Source: DASQEH01 sp038237745
GTDB taxonomy: Bacteria > Actinomycetota > Actinomycetes > Propionibacteriales > Nocardioidaceae
DNA: 64,000 nt
Reading direction: 5' to 3'
Assembly (NCBI GenBank): GCA_038237745.1
Contig: JBBRYJ010000003.1
Span: 168,411-232,410 of the forward strand
In this document: positions 1 to 10,678 of the stretch, piece after piece
Numbering within the stretch: position 1 is the first letter of the stretch
Layout of the letters: every line of letters starts with the position of its first letter
The notes under the pieces: model-generated
Told to the model about the DNA's origin: nothing
What the model saw: the letters and a program-made list of their open reading frames with translations, nothing else
Database searches by the model: none
Position numbers and translations under genes: made by a program

Positions 1-1
1 G

Positions 2-148
2 ACCGGCTTCTCACCGCGCTTCGCCAGCCCGAGCCACCCTGGCGTATGGGCCATCCGCTCCGGCCGCGACGGCCTCCGGGTCGGTGGGGGCTTCACCGGC
101 ATCCAGGGTCACGACTACTCGGGGTTCTGCATCTTCGGCCTGCGGTAG
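2..148 (+). CDS. C-terminal end of an unidentified protein (partial)
   Basis: The window opens inside a reading frame that stops with TAG at 146-148 and encodes about 48 residues. They are rich in glycine and aromatic residues and end FTGIQGHDYSGFCIFGLR. The frame converges on the nitroreductase gene, whose stop lies 14 bp further on. I do not recognise the family from this fragment. It was chosen over the overlapping + frame starting at 46 because it ends naturally before the next gene and has a protein-like composition. Confidence 0.45.
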   Translation, partial: TGFSPRFASPSHPGVWAIRSGRDGLRVGGGFTGIQGHDYSGFCIFGLR

Positions 149-162
149 AGGGGAGCCTGTGC

Positions 163-759
163 TCACCAGCTCCCGCGGTGGACGACGTCGTCGAGCTGCC
201 TGCGGCCACGGGTGAGCGAGGGCGACGGCCGGTCCTCGGCTCGGTGGCCGATCGAGATGGCTCCGATGGGCGTGTAGTGCTCGGGAACAGAGAATTCGGC
301 GCTGAATCTGGTGGTCATGTCGGGCGGGATGCCGAAGAAGCAGGCGCCCAGATTCTCGTCGGCCACGGTGAGAAGCATGAGCAGCGACGCCATTCCAGTG
401 TCGATGTCCCAGTAGGGCACCGGCCAGCGCGACTCGTCGCGGTCCGTCCACCCCTTGTCAGGTGCCGCATACCTCTCCAGGTACTCACGCTTGCACGACA
501 GAGGCACGACGATGACGGGCGCCCGGCGCATCCCGGCCGACCAGGCGTTGTCGCCCCCGGAGTCGGGGGTCGTTGCCTCCCAGAAGCGCGAGACGTCGGC
601 CGGCTGGTCGAGCAGGAGGAACGCCCAGCCCTGGCTGAACCCGGCGCTCGGCGCCCGCATGGCGTTGGACAAGATGCGCTCGGTCGTGGCGGGATCGACC
701 GGCTGGTCGGTGTAGTTGCGCACCATCCGTCGGCGTTGCACGACGCGCTGGAACTCCAT
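163..759 (-). CDS. Nitroreductase family protein
   Basis: Predicted 198-residue FMN-dependent oxidoreductase of the nitroreductase superfamily, which reduces nitro compounds, quinones or other electrophiles with NAD(P)H in the cytoplasm. The N-terminus carries the FMN phosphate-binding basic patch (RRRMVRNY, about residues 8-15), then RAPSAGFSQGWAF (about 41-53), typical of the second FMN-contacting strand. The C-terminus (IGAISIGH, then an arginine-rich tail) matches the family's end. The ATG at 757-759 starts 5 bp after the stop of the upstream membrane protein gene on the same strand, so the two are probably co-transcribed. A much longer frame in register upstream is only the shadow of that gene. 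The substrate cannot be told from sequence. Confidence 0.85.
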   Translation of the reverse strand: MEFQRVVQRRRMVRNYTDQPVDPATTERILSNAMRAPSAGFSQGWAFLLLDQPADVSRFWEATTPDSGGDNAWSAGMRRAPVIVVPLSCKREYLERYAAPDKGWTDRDESRWPVPYWDIDTGMASLLMLLTVADENLGACFFGIPPDMTTRFSAEFSVPEHYTPIGAISIGHRAEDRPSPSLTRGRRQLDDVVHRGSW

Positions 760-764
760 GGCTC

Positions 765-2801
765 CTACTTTCTCGACGACGCCAAGGCGTGAGGAGGCGA
801 CCCGGACGAGGAGTCGTCCGTTCGCGGCATGACCAGATAGGCGGCGAGGTAGAGACCGGCGCACACGATGAGCAGCGCGCGGTACCCGACGGCCAGAGCA
901 AGGTACTCGAGGCAGCCGCCGACCATCGCGCCGAGAAGGTTCGTCCCGAACGCCGTCGTCGGGTCCGCGCTGGAGTCGAACCGCTTCGCGAAGATGACGT
1001 TGGCAGCCATGATCGGAACGAAGGCCAGGAGCAGAGCGACGAACAGCCGCGGGACCAGCGGGAGCGACAAGACGATCGACGTGGGCACCAGCCAGGCCAG
1101 CAGCAGGCCGCCGAAGAGGATCACGTACATCGAGCGCAGCGGGGGCACCTCGACCCGTCGTGTCACCTCTACCGCCGCGAGCACCGCGATCAGCACGCCA
1201 CCGAACACCAGGGCGTTGACCAGCCACGTCGTGCCGAAGTACAGAGCGAAGCCGGTCACGTTCTTCGTCTCCAGCAACAGAAAGGCGACACCGAGCAGGA
1301 ACAGGTCTCGGTAGCGCCACATCGTGCGGACCTGCCGGGCACCGCCGACCACGCCTATCGCCACGGCGCTGACGATCAGGATCAGGCCGAGCGTGACGAG
1401 GTAGACGCCAGGGATCCCGAAGAGCCCCGCCCCGTCCTCGACGTAGAGGAAGGGGTGGTCGTCGGTCGACGGCGACGGTGCCGAGGCGCTGGGCTGCCAG
1501 GTGGCGTCGCACTGCTGGTCGGCTTGGGTGAGCCCGACCACGAAGACCGCGAGCGAGATCGCCTGGGGGTCGGACAGCAGACAGGGGGCGTGGCCGAACG
1601 CCTGGTCCATGGTGTTGCCCAGCCGGTCGACGAGCCACGGCTCGCGGTAGAAGTTGTACATCGAGAACGCGCCACCGGGGGCGAGGTGGTCGCGGGCCGA
1701 CACCATCGCCTGCTCGGTGAACAGGTAGCTCTCCAGCCTCAGGGCACTCGCCCCGGACACCAGCGTGAGCGAGTCAGGGAGTGCGAAGAGGATCAGGTCG
1801 TACCGCGTGTCCGTGCGCTCCAGGAACGCTCTGCCGTCGTTGACGTACGTCGTGACCCGTGGGTCCTGGTAGGCGCCGTCGGGGTTGTGCTCCCGGCCGA
1901 ACTCGAGCAGGCTCGGGTCGATCTCGACGGCGTCGACATGCTGCACCCCATGCGTGAGCGCGATCGACACGTCGGTGCCCGTACCGGCGCCGACGATCAG
2001 CACGTCCTTGGGGGGATTCGTCACCCGGCGGTACGGCTCGTCGTAGAACGGCTCCTCCTTGAGCCGGGTGGCGGCCGTCGTCAGGCGCTGGTGCGGGATT
2101 CCGTTGACGTAGACCTGCCACTCAGTGCCGCCGTTACCGTCGGGCTGCTCGAACGTGCTCACCTGGTAGTACGGCGACCAGAAGACCCCCTTGTCGTGCA
2201 CCAGCGGGTAGGTGAACATCGCGAGGGTCGCGATCAGCAGCGTCACGGACACCGACGTACCAGCCGCTCCCAGCAGGACGACGAACAAGGCCGAGACGAC
2301 CACGAACCAGACCAACGGCGGCGTGCCCGAGAAGGAGCAGACCGTGAACAGCGTGATGCCTATCAGTGAGCCGATCAGGTCGTAGCGGTAGGCGTCGAGC
2401 CGTGGCATGGCCTTGAAGCACTCGGCCACCAGCTCGCCCGGACCGGCCATGATGGCCGCCACCGTCAGGAAGATGACGGGGAGGGTGACCCAGATAGGCG
2501 GGCCAGACGTGCTCAGGCTGGTGAAGAAGATGACGGAGGCGTCCTGCCGGTCGACCGTGACGGGGTACGCCGACAGGAAGCCCACGAGGGCCAGCAGCGC
2601 GACGGGAGAGTAGAGGGGCTGACCGCGGTGCGGCTTCGCCGCCCGGAGGAAGCCGAGTCCGATCCCGAGGAAGGAGCCGAGGAGGACGAAGTTGCTGAAG
2701 TAGCTGAGGTGGACGACTTCGGCGCCGGACCAGCGAATGAGACTGAGCTCGAGGAACAGCATCAAGACGCTTGCGAGGAGCAGGCGCAGCCGAGTCGACA
2801 C
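765..2801 (-). CDS. Polytopic membrane protein with spermidine synthase-like methyltransferase-fold domain
   Basis: A 678-residue protein with three parts. About seven hydrophobic segments lie in residues 5-200. A Rossmann domain resembling spermidine/spermine synthases spans about residues 250-430. Five or six more membrane helices follow at about 455-660. The Rossmann domain shows GAGTGTD (272-278), the acidic end of strand 2 (DAVEID, about 291-296) and NDGRAFL (about 321-327). In SpeE these bind the aminopropyl donor decarboxylated SAM. Membrane-fused SpeE-like proteins are widespread in bacteria, but their substrates are mostly unknown, so polyamine synthesis should not be assumed. The gene lies just upstream of the nitroreductase on the same strand (5-bp gap). 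The ATG at 2799-2801 begins the first hydrophobic helix after a short basic N-terminus. Confidence 0.75.
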   Translation of the reverse strand: MSTRLRLLLASVLMLFLELSLIRWSGAEVVHLSYFSNFVLLGSFLGIGLGFLRAAKPHRGQPLYSPVALLALVGFLSAYPVTVDRQDASVIFFTSLSTSGPPIWVTLPVIFLTVAAIMAGPGELVAECFKAMPRLDAYRYDLIGSLIGITLFTVCSFSGTPPLVWFVVVSALFVVLLGAAGTSVSVTLLIATLAMFTYPLVHDKGVFWSPYYQVSTFEQPDGNGGTEWQVYVNGIPHQRLTTAATRLKEEPFYDEPYRRVTNPPKDVLIVGAGTGTDVSIALTHGVQHVDAVEIDPSLLEFGREHNPDGAYQDPRVTTYVNDGRAFLERTDTRYDLILFALPDSLTLVSGASALRLESYLFTEQAMVSARDHLAPGGAFSMYNFYREPWLVDRLGNTMDQAFGHAPCLLSDPQAISLAVFVVGLTQADQQCDATWQPSASAPSPSTDDHPFLYVEDGAGLFGIPGVYLVTLGLILIVSAVAIGVVGGARQVRTMWRYRDLFLLGVAFLLLETKNVTGFALYFGTTWLVNALVFGGVLIAVLAAVEVTRRVEVPPLRSMYVILFGGLLLAWLVPTSIVLSLPLVPRLFVALLLAFVPIMAANVIFAKRFDSSADPTTAFGTNLLGAMVGGCLEYLALAVGYRALLIVCAGLYLAAYLVMPRTDDSSSGSPPHALASSRK

Positions 2802-2946
2802 CGGTTTCCTCTCGTCAGGGTCTCCCCGTCGCGCGCCGCCCGGGGCACGCAGGCACAGGCCTGGGGCAGCGGAGCGCGCGGCTCATTGTCACACGCCCGA
2901 TCCGTCCGCGGTCAGCCATGCGGGTCTGTTCTGACATATTGCTGAG

Positions 2947-4188
2947 GTGACCTTCGAGCAGATGTGGCGCGACCTCCTGCCAGTCGGCAGGGACGCCTCG
3001 ACCGGAGGATATCGACGTGCTCCCTTCGCATCGGCCGAGCGGGAGTGCGCGGCCTGGTACGCCGAGGAGGCATCGCGCCGACAGCTCGAGATCGAGCAGG
3101 ACGGCCAGGGCAACGCGATCGCCTGGTGGCGCCCCGACCCGGTTCGAGACGCTGCGACGGGTTCCGGTCGGGTCGCAGACGAGGCGCCCGCTCAGGGAGT
3201 CCTGATCGGGTCGCACCTCGACTCGGTGGACAACGGTGGCGCATACGACGGCCCTCTCGGCGTCGTCTCGTCGTTCGCGGCCATCGACCTGCTGCGTGAG
3301 CGAGGGGTGAACCCGGCAAGGCCGATCGGCGTGGCCCTGTTCGTCGAGGAGGAGGGGTCCAGGTTCGGCGTCGCCTGTCTCGGGTCCCGACTGGCCACCG
3401 GTCGGCTGGCGCCTTCGGTGGCGGCGGAGCTGCGAGACACTGAGGGCGTGTTCCTGGGAGATGCCATGTCGGCTGCGGGGCTCGAGCCGCAGCTGGGCAC
3501 GTCTCCCCTGCTCGACGGGGTCGGCGTGTTCGTCGAGCTGCACGTCGAACAGGGCAGGGACCTCGTCGACCGCCGTCGGCCAGTGGCGGTCGCGTCGGCG
3601 AGCTGGGCTCACGGCCGGTGGCGGTTCGACTTCACTGGCGAGCCGAACCATGCCGGAGCAACCCGGATGGAGGACCGGCACGACCCGATGCTCACCTATG
3701 CCATGACGGTGCTGGCCGCGAACAAGCAGGCCCGGCTGGCCGGCGCCCGGGCCACCTTCGGACGCCTCGCGGTCCGGCCGAACGCCACCAACGCCATACC
3801 CGAACAGGTGCAGGCGTGGCTTGACGCCCGCGGAGAGGACTCCGAGCTCCTCGGTTCGCTGGTGCACGGCATCACCCGGCTGGCCGCGGAGCGGGCCGCC
3901 CGCGACGGTACGAACGTCGACGTGACGGAGGAGTCGGCATCTCCGACCGTCGACTTCGACGCGGCGCTTGCGTCCACGCTGGCGGGCATCCTCGGCGACG
4001 CACCTCTCATCGCGACCGGAGCCGGCCACGACGCCGGCATCCTGCAGCTCGCGGGGATTCCGTCGGCGATGCTTTTCGTGCGCAACCCCACGGGAGTCTC
4101 GCACTCCCCCGAGGAGTACGCAGAGACCGCCGACTGCATTGAGGGTGTCGAGGCGCTCGCGGCCGTCCTCACGGAGCTCGCAGGGTGA
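2947..4188 (+). CDS. M20-family amidohydrolase (allantoate/N-carbamoyl amino acid hydrolase type)
   Basis: A 413-residue metal-dependent amidase of the allantoate amidohydrolase / N-carbamoyl-L-amino acid hydrolase group. Metal ligands are visible as GSHLDSV (H90), GAYDG (D101) and the EEEGSRF block (E135/E136). The substrate-binding lid includes FTGEPNHAGATRMEDR near residue 225. It starts with GTG and its stop overlaps the hutF start by 4 nt (GTGA), so it belongs to the hut operon. This gene order, amidase-hutF-hutI, recurs in actinobacteria such as Streptomyces. HutF makes N-formylglutamate, so a likely role here is removal of the formyl group in place of a HutG-type deformylase. That role is inferred from context; the sequence alone indicates only the family. 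Confidence 0.82.
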   Translation: MTFEQMWRDLLPVGRDASTGGYRRAPFASAERECAAWYAEEASRRQLEIEQDGQGNAIAWWRPDPVRDAATGSGRVADEAPAQGVLIGSHLDSVDNGGAYDGPLGVVSSFAAIDLLRERGVNPARPIGVALFVEEEGSRFGVACLGSRLATGRLAPSVAAELRDTEGVFLGDAMSAAGLEPQLGTSPLLDGVGVFVELHVEQGRDLVDRRRPVAVASASWAHGRWRFDFTGEPNHAGATRMEDRHDPMLTYAMTVLAANKQARLAGARATFGRLAVRPNATNAIPEQVQAWLDARGEDSELLGSLVHGITRLAAERAARDGTNVDVTEESASPTVDFDAALASTLAGILGDAPLIATGAGHDAGILQLAGIPSAMLFVRNPTGVSHSPEEYAETADCIEGVEALAAVLTELAG

Positions 4189-5504
4189 CGACGTACTGGT
4201 GCGAGCGGGCATTGGCCGGCGACGGTGACCTCATCGAAGGCCTCGTCGTGGAGACGACGGGCACGCACATCACCTCGACCCGGCCCGCCAGCATCGCACC
4301 GGAGGGTTGCGTCCAGCTGGTGGGGTTGACCGTCCCGGGATTCGCGAACACCCACAGCCACGCGTTCCACCGCGCGTTGCGAGGCCGCACCCAGCGCGAG
4401 GAGGGCGGGAGCTTCTGGACCTGGCGGGACGCGATGTACGACGTCGCCGAGCGGCTCGATCCAGAAAGTTGCTACGCACTCGCGTCGGCCACCTACCGCG
4501 AGATGGCCCTGGCCGGAATAACAGCGGTCGGGGAGTTCCACTACCTCCACCACGGCGTTCGCGGCGAGCCGTACGACGATCCCAACGTGATGGGACGCGC
4601 CGTGGTCCGGGCCGCCCGGGACGCAGGTCTGCGTATCGCGCTGCTCGACACGTGCTATCTGTCGTCGGGCTTCGGGGTGGCGCCGCAGGGTGCACAGCTG
4701 CGGTTCACCGACGGGGACGCAGCCGGTTGGGCGGCTCGGGTGGCAGAGCTCGACGACCATACCGACCCTGCCGTCGTGATCGGCAGCGCCATCCACTCCG
4801 TGCGTGCTGTCGGGCGAGACGACCTATCGGCTGTCGCGGCCGTGCGTCCCGGCGCCCCCCTTCACCTCCACCTGTCCGAGCAGGTGGCAGAGAACCGGGC
4901 CTGTATCGCGCAGTACGGCTGCACGCCCACACGCCTGCTCACCGAAGCGGGGGTTCTCGACGAGCGGACGACCGCAGTCCACGCGACGCACCTCGCGGAC
5001 GACGACGTCCGGCTCCTCGGTGACGCCGGATCGTACGTGTCGTTCTGCCCGACGACGGAGCGGGACCTGGCCGACGGCGTCGGCTCGGCGAGGGCGCTCG
5101 TCGAGGCGGGAGCGACCCTGACCCTCGGCACCGACAGCCACGCGGTCATCGACATGTCCGAGGAGATGCGTGCCGTCGAGCTCGACGCCCGGCTCGTGTC
5201 GCAGCGGCGCGGGCACTGGCAGTCGGCCGACCTGCTCGCCGCCGCGACGGTGAGCGGCCAGCAGTCGCTGGGCTTTGCCGATGCCGGGCGTATCGCCCCC
5301 GACCACTGGGCCGATCTCGTCACATTCGACCTGGAGAGTCCTCGGACCGCGGGAACAGGAGGCGGTGCGGAGGCCGTCGTCTTCGCAGCAAGCGCCGCCG
5401 ACATCACCAGCGTCGTGGCGAGCGGCATTCTGCTCGAGAGAGACCCACAGGTGGTAGGCCGGCTGCTTCGTGACGCGATCGTGCCGCTGATGGAGGGGCG
5501 ATGA
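4185..5504 (+). CDS. hutF: Formimidoylglutamate deiminase
   Basis: A 439-residue amidohydrolase-superfamily enzyme converting N-formimino-L-glutamate to N-formyl-L-glutamate and ammonia in histidine breakdown. The HxH metal motif is at residues 57-59 (NTHSHAFHRALRGR). Further metal or catalytic residues lie in LHLHLSEQ (near 228) and GTDSHAVIDM (near 316). Length and motifs match HutF rather than guanine deaminase. The GTG start overlaps the upstream amidase stop by 4 nt, and the gene's own stop overlaps the hutI ATG by 4 nt (ATGA), indicating translational coupling in one operon. The upstream genes hutH and hutU are not in this window. Confidence 0.9.
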   Translation: MTTYWCERALAGDGDLIEGLVVETTGTHITSTRPASIAPEGCVQLVGLTVPGFANTHSHAFHRALRGRTQREEGGSFWTWRDAMYDVAERLDPESCYALASATYREMALAGITAVGEFHYLHHGVRGEPYDDPNVMGRAVVRAARDAGLRIALLDTCYLSSGFGVAPQGAQLRFTDGDAAGWAARVAELDDHTDPAVVIGSAIHSVRAVGRDDLSAVAAVRPGAPLHLHLSEQVAENRACIAQYGCTPTRLLTEAGVLDERTTAVHATHLADDDVRLLGDAGSYVSFCPTTERDLADGVGSARALVEAGATLTLGTDSHAVIDMSEEMRAVELDARLVSQRRGHWQSADLLAAATVSGQQSLGFADAGRIAPDHWADLVTFDLESPRTAGTGGGAEAVVFAASAADITSVVASGILLERDPQVVGRLLRDAIVPLMEGR

Positions 5505-6673
5505 CGTCGGTCCTGTTCGACAACATCGGTGAGCTGACGACCAACGACCCGACCCTGGGTGACCGGTCTCCACTGGGGTTGATCGCGCAGGCGGCGGTCC
5601 TGGTCGAGCGAGAGCGGGTCCAGTGGGTCGGTGGGCGACGCGACGCTGCGGCTGCCGACGAGGTCGTCGACCTCCAGGGAGCTGCCGTGGTTCCGGGCTT
5701 CGTCGACAGCCACGCGCACCTCGTCTTCGCGGGTGATCGTGCCGCGGAGTTCGCGGCGCGCATGGAGGGACGTGCCTACTCGGCCGGCGGTATCAAGGCG
5801 ACCGTGGCTGCGACGCGGGCGGCACCCGACGACGTACTGCTGGCGAATACGGCACGGCTCGTACGTGAGATGGAGCGGCAGGGCACGACCACATTCGAGA
5901 TCAAGAGTGGGTACGGACTCACGACTGCCGACGAGGCGCGCGCGCTCGTGATCGCAGGCCAGTTCACCGCGGAGACGACGTACCTCGGGGCACATGTCGT
6001 GGCGCCGGAGTTCGAGAACGACCCGGTCGCCTACGTCGAGCTCGTGACCGGTGCCATGCTCGAGGCTGCAGCGCCACACGCGAAGTGGATCGACGTCTTC
6101 TGCGAGCGGGGGGCGTTCGACGCCGACCAGGCTCGCGCCGTCCTCGAGGCGGGTGAGCGGGCGGGCCTTCAGCCGCGGGTGCACGCCAACCAGCTAGGCC
6201 TCGGCCCCGGGGTCCGCGTCGCCTGCGAGGTGGGCGCAGCCGCCGCGGACCACTGCACCCACCTCAGCAGCTCGGACGTCACCGACCTGCGCGATGCCGG
6301 GGTCGTGGCCACCCTGCTGCCGGCCGTCGAGTTCTCCACCAGGTCGCCTTATCCGGACGCGCGCGCCCTGCTTGCGGCAGGCGTGACGGTCGCGCTCGCC
6401 AGCGACTGCAACCCAGGGTCGTGCTACTCGTCGTCCATCCCGCTGTGCATCGCACTCGCTGTCCGCGAGATGCGGATGTCCCCGGCGGAGGCGCTCTGGT
6501 CGGCGACCGCCGGGGGGGCGGCGGCGCTGAGACGCGACGACGTAGGGCGTCTCTGCGTGGGATCCCGAGCCGATCTCGCCGTGCTGGCGGCTCCGTCGTA
6601 CATCCACCTCGCGTACCGGCCGGGAGTCCCACTGGTCGCCGCCGTGTATGCCGCGGGCCGTCGGCTGGCCTGA
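5501..6673 (+). CDS. hutI: Imidazolonepropionase
   Basis: A 390-residue amidohydrolase that hydrolyses 4-imidazolone-5-propanoate to N-formimino-L-glutamate, the step before HutF. The metal-binding HxH is at residues 71-73 (GFVDSHAHLVFAGDR). The family signature IKSGYGLTT follows near 128, and SDCNPGSC near 303 supplies the conserved aspartate. It overlaps hutF by 4 nt and ends the operon; 43 bp of noncoding DNA separate it from the convergent signalling gene. HutI and HutF catalyse consecutive reactions, so the coupling makes functional sense. Confidence 0.93.
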   Translation: MTSVLFDNIGELTTNDPTLGDRSPLGLIAQAAVLVERERVQWVGGRRDAAAADEVVDLQGAAVVPGFVDSHAHLVFAGDRAAEFAARMEGRAYSAGGIKATVAATRAAPDDVLLANTARLVREMERQGTTTFEIKSGYGLTTADEARALVIAGQFTAETTYLGAHVVAPEFENDPVAYVELVTGAMLEAAAPHAKWIDVFCERGAFDADQARAVLEAGERAGLQPRVHANQLGLGPGVRVACEVGAAAADHCTHLSSSDVTDLRDAGVVATLLPAVEFSTRSPYPDARALLAAGVTVALASDCNPGSCYSSSIPLCIALAVREMRMSPAEALWSATAGGAAALRRDDVGRLCVGSRADLAVLAAPSYIHLAYRPGVPLVAAVYAAGRRLA

Positions 6674-6716
6674 CCGGTCGGCGGGATGGCGCCGTGATCG
6701 CCGAGACGCAGCCCCG

Positions 6717-7703
6717 TCAGTCCGGGTGAGCGCGAACCCGTATCCGGCTGGAGCGGGTAGAGCGCCCGTCATGGATCGCCACATTGATCTGCGGCGAGAT
6801 CTTCTCGGCGAACCACAGCATGCGTAGCCGCCGGTCGGCCGGAGGGGTGAGCGGAGACAGCGACGCAAGGGCGTGCTTGGTCTCGATGTCGCAGGTGACG
6901 GTGCTGTCGGCGCGCCACAGCCGGACTCGGACGAGAGGCACTCCCAAAGTGCCGCCGGGATCGGAGTGGCCGCTCATGTCTCCGCCGGTTTCCCAGCTCG
7001 TCGTGACCGCCTCGGTGACGACGAGTGTCAGATCATCGACGAGACCGCTGGGATGAATGGTTCGAGTGACTGCGCACGGAGCCAGAGCTTCACTGCGGAC
7101 GGTGCGAACGGACCGAAGGCTGTTATGGCGTCGGGCCAGCCCAGGTCATCGAGAGATGACAGGTGGTACGGCGGGAACACCTCGTCGTAGGGGCGGAAGT
7201 CGGGGTTGGGGCAGCCCTCGCCGTCGACGAGGATGAGCGGATGGCTCACCCGGGCCACATGCAGCTCTGCCGCCGGCCCGGCAACGGCATCGAACAGGCA
7301 CAGCAGGTCCACCGGCCAGCGCGTCGTCGAACTGCCGGTCCGAATGGTGCCAGGTAGCCCCGTTTCCGGCCTGCGTCGCAGGCGGGGACTGAGCCAGCAC
7401 GGCGAGCGGCTCCTCTGTCCCGCCTCTCGTCGATCCGCCGTCGCAGCTGGCGATGATGGCGGAGGCTGACCTGGTAGCGAGCCACTCTTGCGGACGGAAG
7501 TCGACGTCGGAGGCGGCAGCCGGACCCAACCGGCTCGCGGATGCGAGGCGTACATCGGCGTTCAGCAGGGCGATCATGTGCTGGCCGCGAGCTCTCGCCT
7601 CTCGCGTGCGGAAGACGACCTGGTCGACCATGTCGCTCGTCGAGGAGCAGAAGCCCGCATGATGCGTGACAGGAGAAGATGCCTGCCTCGCTGTCTCGGT
7701 CAT
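6717..7703 (-). pseudogene. MEDS sensory domain plus histidine-kinase-like ATPase protein, double frameshift
   Basis: Three collinear pieces on the minus strand read as one protein of about 329 residues. The frame from ATG 7703 (preceded by AGGAGG) gives a MEDS-type N-terminus (HHAGFCSSTSDMVDQVV). The frame then changes near 7310-7325 to one encoding WPVDLLCLFDAVAG and ARVSHPLILVDGEGCPNPDF, typical of the middle of MEDS proteins. Near 7040-7055 it returns to the first frame for VDDLTLVVTEAVTTSWETGG and a degenerate HATPase/anti-sigma domain ending at 6717. The two shifts compensate (+1 and -1) and each interior frame hits a stop. Such proteins usually act in stress or sigma-factor signalling and often neighbour ANTAR regulators, as here. 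Real decay and assembly indels are both possible. Confidence 0.65.
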
Positions 7704-7772
7704 GGAAGCCTCCTGGCTCGCCCCCGTAGACGCCTCACGGAGTACGTCCGACGGTCGCTTCCTCGCGCTTCC

Positions 7773-8522
7773 TCACCGGCCGCGCTGAAACTTGTCGATG
7801 TGCTCGCCGGTCGTGCTGACGAGCTCCGCGACCTCGCGAAGCTTGCGGTTGCTGTCCTGCGAGGCCTTGACGAGCAGCCCGAACGCCGCGTCCGCATCGA
7901 TCTTGTGCCGCTCCATCAAGATCCCCTTGGCCTGGCCGATGACATCGCGGGAGCCCAGGGCGACCTCGAGGTCATGAGCATCACGGGCCGAGGCGAGCGC
8001 GATGGCCGCATGGGCCGCGAGAAGCCGCCCGAAGGCGACCGACTCGTCGGAGAAGGCGTTGCGTTCGCTGGCGTACAGGTTGAGGGCGCCGACAGTCCCC
8101 TGGTGCACGAACAGCTGGAACGACACCATGGAACGCACCCCTAGCTCGACGGCCCGGGGGGCGAAGTGGGGCCAGCGGTCGTCCTCGTCGAGGTCGTCGG
8201 CCAGCATGGTCGTCTTGCCGTGCAGCGCGCTGAGGCACGGTCCCTCACCCAGCGCGTACTGGACCTTGTCGACTGCTTCGACGATGTGGTGGCTGGCGGC
8301 CGGTGTGAACGGTCGGCCCTTCCACGTGGCAGTGATACCCGCGTGCTCGGCACCGACGATGTTGCTCAGGGTCACTGTGACGACCGCCTGCATCGTGGTA
8401 TCGAGGTCGGGCTCCGCCTGCAACAGGCGCGCTGTTGCCGTCAACACCTCTGCAAGTGCGGCGCCACTGACGCGTCGCGTGCCACGAGCGGTGGACGGAC
8501 CTCGCGAGTCGCCGATCGCCAT
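7773..8522 (-). CDS. GAF and ANTAR domain protein (putative RNA-binding antiterminator)
   Basis: A 249-residue cytoplasmic regulator. A GAF sensory domain covers about residues 25-180 (LGEGPCLSALHGK and VGALNLYASERNAFSDES are typical). An ANTAR domain covers about 185-240 (SRDVIGQAKGILMERHKIDADAAF, with the conserved helix and alanines). ANTAR domains bind paired hairpins in nascent RNA and block termination. The start was set at the ATG at 8522 because AAGGAGG lies 5 nt upstream; an in-frame extension to 8651 has no such site and runs into the upstream region. It lies upstream of the frameshifted MEDS/ATPase gene on the same strand (69-bp gap), a common actinobacterial pairing. The ligand is unknown. 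Confidence 0.85.
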   Translation of the reverse strand: MAIGDSRGPSTARGTRRVSGAALAEVLTATARLLQAEPDLDTTMQAVVTVTLSNIVGAEHAGITATWKGRPFTPAASHHIVEAVDKVQYALGEGPCLSALHGKTTMLADDLDEDDRWPHFAPRAVELGVRSMVSFQLFVHQGTVGALNLYASERNAFSDESVAFGRLLAAHAAIALASARDAHDLEVALGSRDVIGQAKGILMERHKIDADAAFGLLVKASQDSNRKLREVAELVSTTGEHIDKFQRGR

Positions 8523-8800
8523 ACCCCTCCTTCCTGCAGCCAGGCTCCATGATGACCCAGATCCCTGTGGATAGCGATATCTCTCAGGAGCATGCCGAAG
8601 TCCGCCCCCGCCATCGCAAGACAAGAGCTGGCCACGAGTGGCCCAGATCACAGATCACACACCGCGGATCAGGAACATCGACCCGCCTCGAACGTTGGAA
8701 ACCGAGTAAGTTGAGTTCAGCGGGCTCAAGATTTTTGAGATCGATGGACGCTACGGTAAGACTGGGTCCGAACGACCCAAACTCAGAAAGGCTCATCACT
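8523..8800. other. Divergent regulatory region between the GAF-ANTAR gene and dnaK
   Basis: This 278-bp noncoding stretch separates two divergent genes. It holds the ribosome binding site of the ANTAR gene at its left edge, a HAIR operator at 8710-8730 and a possible -10 hexamer TACGGT at 8752-8757. It ends with the dnaK ribosome binding site (AGAAAGG, about 8785-8791). I see no tRNA, no clear terminator and no second HAIR copy. Confidence 0.6.
8710..8730 (+). promoter_or_regulatory. HAIR operator (HspR-associated inverted repeat)
   Basis: The sequence GTTGAGT-N7-GCTCAAG matches the established HspR site CTTGAGT-N7-ACTCAAG with one mismatch in each half. It lies about 70 bp before the dnaK start, and hspR is the fourth gene of the same operon. 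The expected circuit is autoregulation: HspR, with DnaK as co-repressor in Streptomyces, represses the operon until heat shock. Confidence 0.85.

Positions 8801-10674
<1,874 letters not shown>

Positions 10675-10678
<4 letters not shown>

Noticed and set aside
163..1638. Long minus-strand frame that would extend the nitroreductase N-terminus by about 290 residues
   Set aside because: The extension is antisense-frame translation of the membrane protein gene; family homology begins at MEFQRV, whose ATG lies just after that gene's stop.
789..2369. 526-codon plus-strand frame opposite the spermidine-synthase-like gene
   Set aside because: The translation is dominated by Arg, Gln, Asp and His in low-complexity order, as expected for an antisense shadow.
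8549..8800. Upstream extension of DnaK from 8549
   Set aside because: It would translate the HAIR operator and promoter; DnaK proteins start at the ATG before ARAVGIDLG.
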